Notes: generated by a model from the letters alone, not told the origin. 64,000 nucleotides of DNA from Pseudomonas sp. Leaf48 (GCF_001421885.1 NZ_LMLH01000030.1:62001-126000); one strand, 5' to 3'. Positions 51,460 to 58,729 are shown, numbered from the stretch's first letter. Numbers and translations: made by a program.

Positions 51460-52923
51460 GTGACCGAAGCTTTTATTGTCGTTCAAACCGCCGAGCAAGC
51501 CGTGGACCGGCTCGCACTCTTGCACAGTCGTGCGACTACTGCGCTGAATCAGGCGCTCAAGCGTTACCTCAAGGACCGTGTCGAGCCTGATGCCGAACAG
51601 CGTGCGATGTTCCGGTATCCCGAGTTGCGCCTGACTTACCATTGCCAGGGCGAAGTCCCGCAGACCACCCGGGCCTACGCCAAGGTGCAATTGCCGGGCA
51701 CCTACAGCGTCACCGTCACCCATCCGGCGGCTTTCCGTAAATACCTGCTGGAGCAACTGGTTCCGTTGATGCATGACTTCACCGTGACGGTCGAGGTGGG
51801 TCTCAGTCAGCAGAATATTCCTTACCCATACGTCGTCGAGCAGGGCGATGAGCTGGCCGGTTCCGGCGTCACCGCTGCGGTGCTGGCGCGGGTGTTCCCC
51901 AGTACCGACCTGTCGGCGGCAACCGATGGCATTGCCGACGGACTCTACGATTGGGAAAACACCGACCCACTGCCCCTGGCACTGTTCGATGCCGCACGGG
52001 TGGATTTCTCCCTGCGTCGACTGGTGCATTACACCGGCAGTGACTGGCGGCATGTGCAGCCGTGGATTCTGCTGACCAACTATCACCGTTACGTCGACCA
52101 GTTCATCGTCCATGGCCTGGAGCAGCTGCGCAACGACCCGCGTTTCGTGCGCATGGTGCTGCCGGGCAACGTGATCATCGAAAAGACCATGGATCACGGG
52201 GAAGCCTCGGCAATTGCCGCCGGCGTGGTCTGGCACCGCTACCAGATGCCGGCGTATCACCTGATCGCCAGCGATGGCCATGGCGTGACCCTGGTGAACA
52301 TCGGCGTCGGCCCGTCCAACGCCAAGAACATCACCGACCATCTGGCGGTGCTGCGTCCGCATTGCTGGCTGATGATCGGCCACTGCGGTGGCTTGCGGCA
52401 GTCGCAAACCATTGGCGACTACGTGCTGGCGCACGCCTACATGCGCCGCGACGGGATCCTCGACCGGGTCGTGCCGCCGAACATTCCCATTCCGGCCCTG
52501 GCCGAAGTGCAGCTCGCCCTTCAGCAGGCGGCGGCCAATATCACCGGGGAGAAAGGCGATGAACTGAAAAAACGCCTGCGCACCGGTACCGTGCTGACCT
52601 ACGACGATCGTAACTGGGAACTGCGCTGGGCCCAGGAGCGTCCGTTGATCAACCTGTCCCGCGCCGTAGCCGTGGACATGGAAAGCGGCACCATCGCGGC
52701 GCAAGGTTATCGATTGCGGGTGCCTTACGGCACGCTGCTGTGTGTATCGGACAAGCCGCTGCACAGCGAAATCAAGTTGCCGGGTTCGGCGAACGCCTTC
52801 TATGAACGCGCGGTCAGCCAGCACCTGAAGATCGGCATCGAAGCGGTGGATCTGTTACGCACCGAGCTCAACTCGTTGCACTCGCGCAAGCTGCGCAGCT
52901 TCGACGAACCGCCGTTCCGCTGA
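51460..52923 (+). CDS. amn: AMP nucleosidase
   Basis: An enzyme of about 487 residues that hydrolyses AMP to adenine and ribose 5-phosphate. An N-terminal Amn domain (VDRLALLHSRATTALNQALK) precedes a nucleoside-phosphorylase-like domain with NIGVGPSNAKNITDHLAVL, MIGHCGGLRQSQTIGDYVL and AVDMESGTIAAQGYRLRVPY. The start is uncertain: GTG 51460 has AGGA 8 bases upstream and gives the family length, while ATG 51451 and ATG 51424 are in frame without a better site. Confidence 0.93.
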   Translation: MTEAFIVVQTAEQAVDRLALLHSRATTALNQALKRYLKDRVEPDAEQRAMFRYPELRLTYHCQGEVPQTTRAYAKVQLPGTYSVTVTHPAAFRKYLLEQLVPLMHDFTVTVEVGLSQQNIPYPYVVEQGDELAGSGVTAAVLARVFPSTDLSAATDGIADGLYDWENTDPLPLALFDAARVDFSLRRLVHYTGSDWRHVQPWILLTNYHRYVDQFIVHGLEQLRNDPRFVRMVLPGNVIIEKTMDHGEASAIAAGVVWHRYQMPAYHLIASDGHGVTLVNIGVGPSNAKNITDHLAVLRPHCWLMIGHCGGLRQSQTIGDYVLAHAYMRRDGILDRVVPPNIPIPALAEVQLALQQAAANITGEKGDELKKRLRTGTVLTYDDRNWELRWAQERPLINLSRAVAVDMESGTIAAQGYRLRVPYGTLLCVSDKPLHSEIKLPGSANAFYERAVSQHLKIGIEAVDLLRTELNSLHSRKLRSFDEPPFR

Positions 52924-52980
52924 CGGTTGTCATGGTCATTTGGCGGTCTGGGCACTAGCATTGTCAGCCCAGACCGTTAG

Positions 52981-53631
52981 ATGTTCTTACTTCCCATGCC
53001 TCGTCCGCCACGTCCTGCCTCTCGCCGTCCCGGCGCAAATCCTGCGAAACCCGCCCCGCGTCGCGTCGCCAAGGCGCCCCCGACCGAGCCGAAACTGATC
53101 CTGTTCAACAAGCCGTTCGATGTGCTGACGCAATTCAGCGACGGCGAAGGGCGCGCGACCCTCAAGGACTTCATCGAGATTCCGGGCATTTACCCGGCAG
53201 GACGTCTGGACCGAGATAGCGAAGGCTTGCTGCTGCTGACCAATGACGGCCAGCTTCAGGCGCGGATTGCCGACCCGAAACACAAACTGGCCAAGACCTA
53301 TTGGGTGCAGGTGGAGGGCGAGCCGAGCGCCGAGCAGTTGCAGCGCTTGCGCGACGGTGTCGAGTTGAATGACGGCATGACCTTGCCCGCCGAGGCGCGG
53401 CAACTGCAAGAGCCGCAACTGTGGCCGCGCAATCCACCGGTGCGCTTTCGCAAAAGTGTGCCGACCAGTTGGCTGGAATTGGTGATTCGCGAAGGGCGCA
53501 ACCGGCAGGTCCGGCGCATGACGGCAGCGGTGGGGTTGCCGACGTTGCGGCTGGTGCGGGTCAGGATCGGCGACTGGACGATCGAAGGGCTCGATCAGGG
53601 CCAGTGGAAAGAGGTGCCGGCGCGCTTATAG
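52981..53631 (+). CDS. rluE: RsuA/RluE-family 23S rRNA pseudouridine synthase
   Basis: A 216-residue enzyme without an S4 domain. The catalytic Asp lies in YPAGRLDRDSEGLLLLTNDG; other marks are LILFNKPFDVLTQFSD and IREGRNRQVRRMTAAVGLPT. RluE modifies U2457 of 23S rRNA. About 35 Pro/Arg/Ala-rich N-terminal residues precede the domain. ATG 52981 and ATG 52996 are both possible starts. It overlaps the converging DUF2788 gene by six bases. Confidence 0.92.
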   Translation: MFLLPMPRPPRPASRRPGANPAKPAPRRVAKAPPTEPKLILFNKPFDVLTQFSDGEGRATLKDFIEIPGIYPAGRLDRDSEGLLLLTNDGQLQARIADPKHKLAKTYWVQVEGEPSAEQLQRLRDGVELNDGMTLPAEARQLQEPQLWPRNPPVRFRKSVPTSWLELVIREGRNRQVRRMTAAVGLPTLRLVRVRIGDWTIEGLDQGQWKEVPARL

Positions 53632-53835
53632 GGTGCCGCTCTCGATCAGGCCGATCACCACACTCTTGATGATGAAGGCGGCCACGCCAAGACCCAGCAC
53701 AAAGAACAGAATGAACGAGCCGAACCGCCCGGCCTTGGACTTCTTCGCCAGATCCCAGACGATGAAACCCATGAAAATGATCAGGATGCTGACCAGTCCG
53801 GTCATCATCCACTCTTCGAAAACTGCAGGATCCAT
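53626..53835 (-). CDS. DUF2788 small membrane protein
   Basis: A 69-residue protein with two membrane segments (GLVSILIIFMGFIVWDLA; FGSFILFFVLGLGVAAFII) separated by a basic loop KKSKAGRF. It matches the DUF2788 family common in Pseudomonas; function unknown. It converges on rluE with a six-base overlap. Confidence 0.85.
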   Translation of the reverse strand: MDPAVFEEWMMTGLVSILIIFMGFIVWDLAKKSKAGRFGSFILFFVLGLGVAAFIIKSVVIGLIESGTL

Positions 53836-53951
53836 CGGACATCTCCAGCGCGGGGGCGGCTAAAAGGGCGCGGGGAGTATACGGCACGCTGGGTTGGTGC
53901 AGCATGGGCCTGCGGCGGTGTGTCGCAGTCATTCGTCGCCTGTGCCGGCCC

Positions 53952-54039
53952 CATCGCTGGCAAGCCAGCTCCCGCAAGGTTTAACGCCGATCACAACATT
54001 GCGAACGACACAAAACCTGTAGCTGGCTTGCCAGCGATG
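53952..54039. repeat. REP doublet (CATCGCTGGCAAGCCAGCTCC family)
   Basis: The arm at 53952-53972 recurs inverted at 54019-54039 with one mismatch (CTCC versus CTAC), around about 46 bases. This third REP family has the palindromic core GCTGGCAAGCCAGC. It lies seven bases from the end of the Lrp gene. Confidence 0.9.
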
Positions 54040-54045
54040 AGGGAC

Positions 54046-54525
54046 TCAGCTACGCAGATGAGTCAAAGGCAGTTCGGTACTGTTCAAAACCTGATTCAGC
54101 ACAAAACTCGAACGCACGCTGGTAACGCCTTCAATCCGGGTCAAATGCCCGAGCAGCAGTTTCTGGTAGTGGTCCATATCCGGTACCACGACCTTGAGCT
54201 GATAGTCAGCGTCCATCCCGGTCACCAGGCTGCACTCCAGCACTTGCGGCAGGGTGCGAATCGCCGCTTCGAAGTTCTCGAAGCGCTCCGGAGTATGGCG
54301 GTCCATGCCGATCAGCACATAGGCAGTGAGGCTCAGGCCAAGCATTTTGCGGTCGAGCAGGGCGACCTGGCGGGAAATGTAGCCGTCATCTTCCAGTTGC
54401 TTGACCCGGCGCGAACATGGTGAAGGAGACAGGCCGATGCGCTCGGCCAGCTCCTGGTTGGAGATGCGCGCGTCGCGTTGCAATTCCGCCAAAATGCTCA
54501 GGTCGTAACGGTCGAGTTTGCTCAT
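54046..54525 (-). CDS. Lrp/AsnC-family transcriptional regulator
   Basis: A 159-residue regulator with an N-terminal winged helix-turn-helix (LDRYDLSILAELQRDARISN, QELAERIGLSPSPCSRRVKQ) and a C-terminal RAM domain (LECSLVTGMDADYQLKVVVPD). Lrp-family proteins sense amino acids as octamers. The ATG at 54525 is preceded by an in-frame TTG. It borders the accessory insert and has no obvious target gene beside it, since the next plus-strand region is non-coding. Confidence 0.93.
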   Translation of the reverse strand: MSKLDRYDLSILAELQRDARISNQELAERIGLSPSPCSRRVKQLEDDGYISRQVALLDRKMLGLSLTAYVLIGMDRHTPERFENFEAAIRTLPQVLECSLVTGMDADYQLKVVVPDMDHYQKLLLGHLTRIEGVTSVRSSFVLNQVLNSTELPLTHLRS

Positions 54526-54649
54526 CAATCAGGTCCTTGTCGTAACTATTGCGGCAGATTATGTATCTTGGGTTAAAAATTGCGCAAGTGATGTTTATTT
54601 GAGCAATCTTCGCAATCCTTTGTCGCCGCCTCAGGCCTATTCTTATCAC

Positions 54650-54842
54650 CAGAATCACTGCTCGGACAAACAGTCCAGTGCGGCCCGCCCAATCAGGCCC
54701 GCCGCGGTCGCCACCCCCACAGGGGATGTGCCGGCCCCCGAGCTACACACTGTCCAGAAGACGGCGTGAGGTGAGCCGACGTCAAAAGCGTCGAGCCAGG
54801 ACGAAGTTCTCAAGGGGAGGCCGACGGGTCTCCCCTTTTTCT
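54650..54842 (+). ncRNA. Possible small RNA or leader remnant ending in an intrinsic terminator
   Basis: Upstream of the strong plus-strand terminator at 54812-54840 there is no believable reading frame. There are several local stems, for example CGACG-tcaaaag-CGTCG at 54779-54795, and G/C-rich pairing around 54680-54745. A terminator with no gene in front of it suggests a short RNA starting in the Lrp upstream region. No family is recognised and no convincing promoter is seen, so the 5' end is a guess. Confidence 0.3.
54812..54840 (+). terminator. Rho-independent terminator without an upstream gene
   Basis: AAGGGGAG at 54812-54819 pairs with CTCCCCTT at 54830-54837 around a ten-base loop and runs into TTTTT, a textbook plus-strand intrinsic terminator. 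Confidence 0.75.
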
Positions 54843-54867
54843 TGTGCGAATAAGCCTCCCCGCCCAC

Positions 54868-54904
54868 CGCTGGCCGGTAAGGCCTGGCTTGCCAGCGATT
54901 TTTT
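54868..54904. repeat. Single REP-like hairpin followed by T-run
   Basis: CGCTGGC at 54868-54874 pairs with GCCAGCG at 54891-54897, and the right arm CTGGCTTGCCAGCGAT matches the CATCGCTGGCAAGCCAG REP family. ATTTTTTG follows, so it could also terminate plus-strand transcription. Confidence 0.5.
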
Positions 54905-54950
54905 GATTTTCACTTCCTCGGTCAGTTCGACATTCATCAAGGTTTTCACT

Positions 54951-55245
54951 CATGGAATTGCATCTAGAAATCGTCGCCCTCTTTTCCCTCGAATCGGCTT
55001 ATTAGTCGAAAGATCAGAGCCTGATTTTGCGGGATGATCTGGTCATGGGGGATTTCCGGCGGGATGTGTTTGAGTTGTTGGTGCGTCGGGGAGATGTCGA
55101 AACGACCCAGTAAATGAGTGCATGGGTTTGGCGCTGGACGCCATCGGTGGTGTGGACAAGCCGTTGGGGCGGGAACCGCAGGGATTGGCGGCTGAGTCCA
55201 GCAATCAAAAAATGGAGCAGCTTGATGCCCCACTAATCTCGCTCA
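54951..55245 (+). other. Apparent gene remnant next to the accessory operon
   Basis: Short plus-strand frames can be read in pieces: one ending GDFRRDVFELLVRRGDVETTQ-stop near 55112, and another from 55122 containing ALDAIGGVDKPLGREPQGLA and ESSNQKMEQLD. They look protein-like but are short, have no clear ribosome-binding sites and run out of sense before 55330. They may be the decayed end of an integrated element. I recognise no family with confidence. The bases from 55245 to 55328 show nothing I can name. Confidence 0.25.
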
Positions 55246-55328
55246 CCTCGGCAGAAAACGGGTACCCCCCCGCCATGACGTGGGAGGGTGGATGCAGTCA
55301 CCCTTTACGTTTGGACGGCTTGCAGGGA

Positions 55329-56054
55329 TTACAATGGCAGTTTTTCACCGGAGGCAAATCGATCAGCGCGCACCTCACCAGACTGCTCTGTGTAGATGTA
55401 AGCGTATGCGCGAGGGAGAGAAGTGAAGACTTGAGCGACACCATTCTCCCAGAAGATCGCAGCGCCATTGTCACAAGCAACGGCCCTTTCTCCGGACGAG
55501 CCAACAAGATTCAGCAGAGGTTCATGTCTCTGCTCTTTATCGAGGTGAGGGCAGAAAACGCCCGGCAGAAAACCCAGCCCTTCAAGCCGCTTCAGGCTCC
55601 AGCTTGAACCTTCAACGGCGCAGAACCGATCCGAGTCGCTAAGCCCTGCTTCATACCAGCAGATCGCTCCAGCACTCAGACCAGACAGGACGGTGCCATT
55701 TTGTCCTGCTTGGCGAAGGGCCAGATCGATTCCGTAGTCTCGCCAGATTTTGAGCATCCTTTGCGTATTTCCGCCGCCCACATACACAAGGTCAGCAGTT
55801 AGAATTTTTTGTATCGCATCTTGTTGAGAGAAGTTTGATTTTGTAGCCAGGAGAAAATCAACTTTGCACCCAAGCTGCTTGCCATAGACATGCTGAAAAG
55901 TTTTACAGTATCCCTCTGCGTCGCCACTTGCGGTTGGGATAAAGAGGGCTTTCGGCTCGCGTTTGTCTGTCTGACTGCAGATAAAATAATCCAGCTCTAA
56001 AGTTTCGAGCTGTGAAATTTCACCGCCTCCAATTGTTATAACTTTCACGCTCAC
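55329..56054 (-). CDS. S51-family serine peptidase (peptidase E/YgaJ-like); candidate immunity or processing enzyme
   Basis: A 241-residue protein of the class-I glutamine-amidotransferase-like S51 group. The nucleophile elbow is GLSAGAICWYEAG (Ser127); also FIPTASGDAEGY, LVYVGGGNTQRML, and His170 in LPGVFCPHLD. Peptidase E cleaves bonds after an N-terminal aspartate; the YgaJ branch is uncharacterised. It starts at GTG 56054 two bases after the upstream gene's stop; a second GTG at 56048 has better spacing from AGGGG. I infer, by analogy with MccF (which cleaves the aspartamide-nucleotide product of microcin C), that it may detoxify or trim the modified peptide. Confidence 0.8.
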   Translation of the reverse strand: MSVKVITIGGGEISQLETLELDYFICSQTDKREPKALFIPTASGDAEGYCKTFQHVYGKQLGCKVDFLLATKSNFSQQDAIQKILTADLVYVGGGNTQRMLKIWRDYGIDLALRQAGQNGTVLSGLSAGAICWYEAGLSDSDRFCAVEGSSWSLKRLEGLGFLPGVFCPHLDKEQRHEPLLNLVGSSGERAVACDNGAAIFWENGVAQVFTSLPRAYAYIYTEQSGEVRADRFASGEKLPL

Positions 56055-56056
56055 CC

Positions 56057-57052
56057 CTAGTTCAAAAATGCTTCACGACGCGAAAATGGAATCCAAGATA
56101 GGCTAAGCCCAGTACTTTCCTTACGCCAAGATGTACTTTCAGGGAACCCTATCGCATGAATTGCGGATGATGCAACCACACCGGCTACTTCTACATTCAT
56201 TGGCCCAAAACTTGGCCCAATGAAATTTGGGGCCCTTGTCCACATAATTGCGTCAGAATCATCTTCTGTTTGCGCGTCCGGTTTGCCGAACGCTTTCACC
56301 AATGCTGTGTACTGGTAGTAGCCGCAGGAGATGGTTAAGAAGCCATGTTTATGCGCTAAATCCTTCAGTTTCTCTTGAGCAACTCCTAGTGGTTCATCAG
56401 CTGACAGTACAACCACATCCACACCTCTGGTCAGTTCATCAAGTTGGCTGTCGTCAACTTGCTGCACGAGTGCACGGCAGCTTCTCAGTGAATAGCGACG
56501 CTCCAAGGCATTTTTCAATACTTCGACTTTTGGTCGTCCAACATCATTCCTTTCCCAGAGGAACTGCCGATTTAGGTTGCTCGCTTCAATAGTGTCGGGG
56601 TCAACAAGGATCAGGTCTTCAATGCCAGCGCCAGCAAGCTGCATGGTAACGAGCGAACCGATGCCGCCACATCCAATAATTAATGCCCGAGCATTTCGGA
56701 TATGTTCAAATGCTTTGATTAATTCTTGGCAGTTGCGAGAAATACAGCAAAAATAAGATGCAGTTCTACTGGTCTTTTCATTACGCAGGAGCTCACGCGC
56801 CGCGAAAACTTGCTCTTCATCGCCAAAAAGAATAGAGCTCGATAAAACCAGAGCTTCGAAGACTGCTTCCTGAGTGGGTGGAAGAGGGACCTGTATAATT
56901 CCATTCGGTCCTGCAATGTATGCAAACTCTGCGCCCTTGATGCCCTCGATAACGGCCGGACGTAACAAGCCGACCACTTTATTGTTTGCATAAACAATAG
57001 AGTCGGATATCCGTTCATCTCCGACGGATAGAGATTTTATTAGAGAGTCCAT
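56057..57052 (-). CDS. MccB-like peptide adenylating enzyme (ThiF/E1 family)
   Basis: A 331-residue ThiF/MoeB-family protein with the MccB plan. Residues 1-115 are an N-terminal region in the place of the MccB peptide clamp. The adenylation domain has GCGGIG (127-132), LILVDPDTIEASNLNRQFLW (Asp151, Arg162), Lys175 and SADEP (217-221), matching E. coli MccB VVSADHP. GPSFGPMNVEVAGVVASS aligns with the MccB segment before its C-terminus. MccB joins AMP to the C-terminal Asn of MccA. Unlike E. coli MccB, no CxxC zinc pairs remain in 255-331. GGAAGG lies 5-9 bases before the ATG. The gene is AT-rich compared with its neighbours. Confidence 0.85.
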   Translation of the reverse strand: MDSLIKSLSVGDERISDSIVYANNKVVGLLRPAVIEGIKGAEFAYIAGPNGIIQVPLPPTQEAVFEALVLSSSILFGDEEQVFAARELLRNEKTSRTASYFCCISRNCQELIKAFEHIRNARALIIGCGGIGSLVTMQLAGAGIEDLILVDPDTIEASNLNRQFLWERNDVGRPKVEVLKNALERRYSLRSCRALVQQVDDSQLDELTRGVDVVVLSADEPLGVAQEKLKDLAHKHGFLTISCGYYQYTALVKAFGKPDAQTEDDSDAIMWTRAPNFIGPSFGPMNVEVAGVVASSAIHAIGFPESTSWRKESTGLSLSWIPFSRREAFLN

Positions 57053-57079
57053 TCCAGCCTTCCGTTATATTGCAAAGGA

Positions 57080-57101
57080 GAGACCAGCGATTGCCGGTCT
57101 C
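57080..57101. promoter_or_regulatory. Hairpin between the precursor-peptide gene and the MccB-like gene
   Basis: GAGACC at 57080-57085 and GGTCTC at 57096-57101 form a six-pair stem with a ten-base loop in which GC/GC can also pair. It stands in the 62-base gap after the peptide stop. In microcin C operons a hairpin at this position lets the short peptide mRNA accumulate. No clear U-run follows here. Confidence 0.5.
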
Positions 57102-57114
57102 GAGTGGAGTAAAC

Positions 57115-57348
57115 TTAGTTGCAAGCAAGCGGGTGCGGCTTCATGAACAGCTTGCAAGTAGTCACAGCAACCATATGCCCTGCTTGTTGCTGGGCTAAGG
57201 GAGCTGTTTTGGAGGTAGGGTTGGTAACCAAGACTTGCGACAGATCCTTTACAAGATCTTTGTCAAACGAAGCCTGATTTTCTGCCATGGCAGCAGCGTG
57301 GGCTGAAAGAAGGAGGGTTGCAGCGAAAGTTACCGATTTAACATGCAT
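57115..57348 (-). CDS. Putative secreted precursor peptide ending in Cys-Asn (MccA-like substrate)
   Basis: A 77-residue peptide. A Sec signal is clear (MHVKSVTFAATLLLSAHAAA, cleavage likely after MA at 22). The mature part is about 55 residues, with acidic and basic stretches, then Cys65 and the C-terminus KLFMKPHPLACN with Cys76 and a terminal Asn77. MccB enzymes modify a C-terminal Asn, so the last residue fits an MccB substrate. AGGAG lies 7 bases before the ATG. It is far longer than E. coli MccA (7 residues), and a signal peptide is unusual for that class. That it is the substrate is inference. Confidence 0.72.
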   Translation of the reverse strand: MHVKSVTFAATLLLSAHAAAMAENQASFDKDLVKDLSQVLVTNPTSKTAPLAQQQAGHMVAVTTCKLFMKPHPLACN

Positions 57349-57419
57349 CTTCTATCTCCTGATAGTGCGTATTTCGTGTCAATGACACGTCATTAGCGAG
57401 GCTAACCTTGCCTCATTGC

Positions 57420-57450
57420 GAATGATATCGAGATTCATTATCAAGTGCAA
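57420..57450 (-). promoter_or_regulatory. Promoter with overlapping Fur-box-like operator
   Basis: On the minus strand TTGCAC (57450-57445) and TATCAT (57427-57422) are 17 bases apart, a good sigma-70 pair, giving a start near 57415 and a leader of about 67 bases. The spacer and -10 hold GATAATGAATCTCGATATC, which agrees with the Fur consensus GATAATGATAATCATTATC at 14 of 19 positions. Fur with iron would block RNA polymerase, so the peptide operon should turn on under iron limitation. Confidence 0.7.
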
Positions 57451-57649
57451 TAGTTTGTCACTAACTTGCGGGCGCCCAGAATTCATGGGCAGGCCTACGG
57501 AGTCCCGCCACAGGGCCAACCGACTCAATTCTGAACGCGTTTGCTACGCGGCCCTCAATAAATAAACTGCGCGGCGGATAACCTGTCGCAGAACCGGCCC
57601 TGGCTTTGCCAGTCTTATGTACAGGCCCTAACCCGCAGTGAGGAAGAGC

Positions 57650-58729
57650 ATGAAGTCGCGCATCTGGCGTTTGGCCGGTGTTGGTTTGCTGTGTGTCAGT
57701 GTCACTGCGCAATCGCTGGCCGATCAACCGCAGAACCGGGGTCCCGATGGCGGCCAGCACGGATCTGACGGTCATCAGGGCAACAACCGGGGCGGTGGTG
57801 GCAACTATCAAGGGCAACCGCAAAACGGTCAGCCTCACTATCAGCCACCTGCGCAGGGCAACGACGTCATTCGTGGCGACAATAGCCGTCAGTTCGAGCA
57901 CAACGGCCAGGATCAGCATAACGGCAAGAACCCGAACAATGGTCAGTGGCAGAACCGTCCGCAACCGGATTTGAACAGCCCGGTTCGATCACCGCCGCCC
58001 TCACCGCAACTTCCCGCCAACGACCTGCCGATTTCGGGCCGGCCAGACACCGTGCGCCAGACCCAGCAACCGCAGCGTGGGTACTATCAGGATGTGCCGC
58101 GACGCAATGACTACAACCAGCGGTGGAATGGCTATATCGGCGCACCTTCCAGCGACAATCATTGGCAGGGGCGACCGGACGGGCACGGCAACGGTTGGGG
58201 CCCGGGGCCGAAGTATCGCCCCGGCCAAGTCATCGACCGCTTCCCGGACCGTGATTACCGCGTACCTTACCGTGGCATGGATTACTTCTACTCCGGCGGT
58301 TACTGGTATCGCCCATTGGGTCCGCAATATGTGGTGGTGGAGCCGCCGCGTGGTATTCGGGTCAGCTATTTGCCGGACTTTGCCCAGCAGGTCTGGGTGG
58401 GTGGGGCGCTGCTGTTTCTCGCGGCCGGCTCGTATTACGCCTATCAGGCCAATACCCAGGATTACGTCGTGGTGGAGCCGCCGGTTGGCAGCGCGCAATC
58501 GCAGCCACAATCGGCCGGCAATGGTTATGACGTAGTGGCGTACCCGGTCAACGGCCAGTCACCGGAGCAGGTCAGCCGGGATGGCTACGAGTGCTATCAG
58601 TACGCAGTGCAACAGAGTGGTTTCGACCCGCGAACCGCCACCTATCAACCGGACCCGTCGGTGGTGCAAAGCTACCGTCAGGCCCAGGGGAACTGCCTGG
58701 GAAGTCGCGGATATCAGGTGACTGAATGA
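57650..58729 (+). CDS. DUF6515 family secreted protein
   Basis: A 359-residue protein with a signal peptide ending SLADQ, then about 180 residues of low-complexity Gln/Asn/Gly/Pro-rich sequence, then a conserved part (VPYRGMDYFYSGGYWYRPLG, YVVVEPPRGIRVSYLPDF, one hydrophobic segment WVGGALLFLAAGSYYAY) and a C-terminal repeat-like YECYQYAVQQSGFDPRTA. This matches the DUF6515 group in Pseudomonas; function unknown. The ATG at 57650 has AGGAAG upstream. The 301 bases before it contain the divergent peptide promoter but no clear promoter for this gene. Its end overlaps the converging CDF gene by 16 bases. Confidence 0.8.
   Translation: MKSRIWRLAGVGLLCVSVTAQSLADQPQNRGPDGGQHGSDGHQGNNRGGGGNYQGQPQNGQPHYQPPAQGNDVIRGDNSRQFEHNGQDQHNGKNPNNGQWQNRPQPDLNSPVRSPPPSPQLPANDLPISGRPDTVRQTQQPQRGYYQDVPRRNDYNQRWNGYIGAPSSDNHWQGRPDGHGNGWGPGPKYRPGQVIDRFPDRDYRVPYRGMDYFYSGGYWYRPLGPQYVVVEPPRGIRVSYLPDFAQQVWVGGALLFLAAGSYYAYQANTQDYVVVEPPVGSAQSQPQSAGNGYDVVAYPVNGQSPEQVSRDGYECYQYAVQQSGFDPRTATYQPDPSVVQSYRQAQGNCLGSRGYQVTE

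Noticed and set aside
55122..55607. A 161-residue plus-strand frame overlapping the S51 gene in antisense
   Set aside because: Its second half is the antisense of a well-supported peptidase. Only the first part might be a remnant, and it is listed as such with low confidence.
57461..57964. A 167-residue minus-strand frame upstream of the peptide promoter
   Set aside because: Mostly antisense to the low-complexity DUF6515 gene, with hydrophobic repetitive composition that comes from the reverse complement of Gln/Asn/Gly codons.
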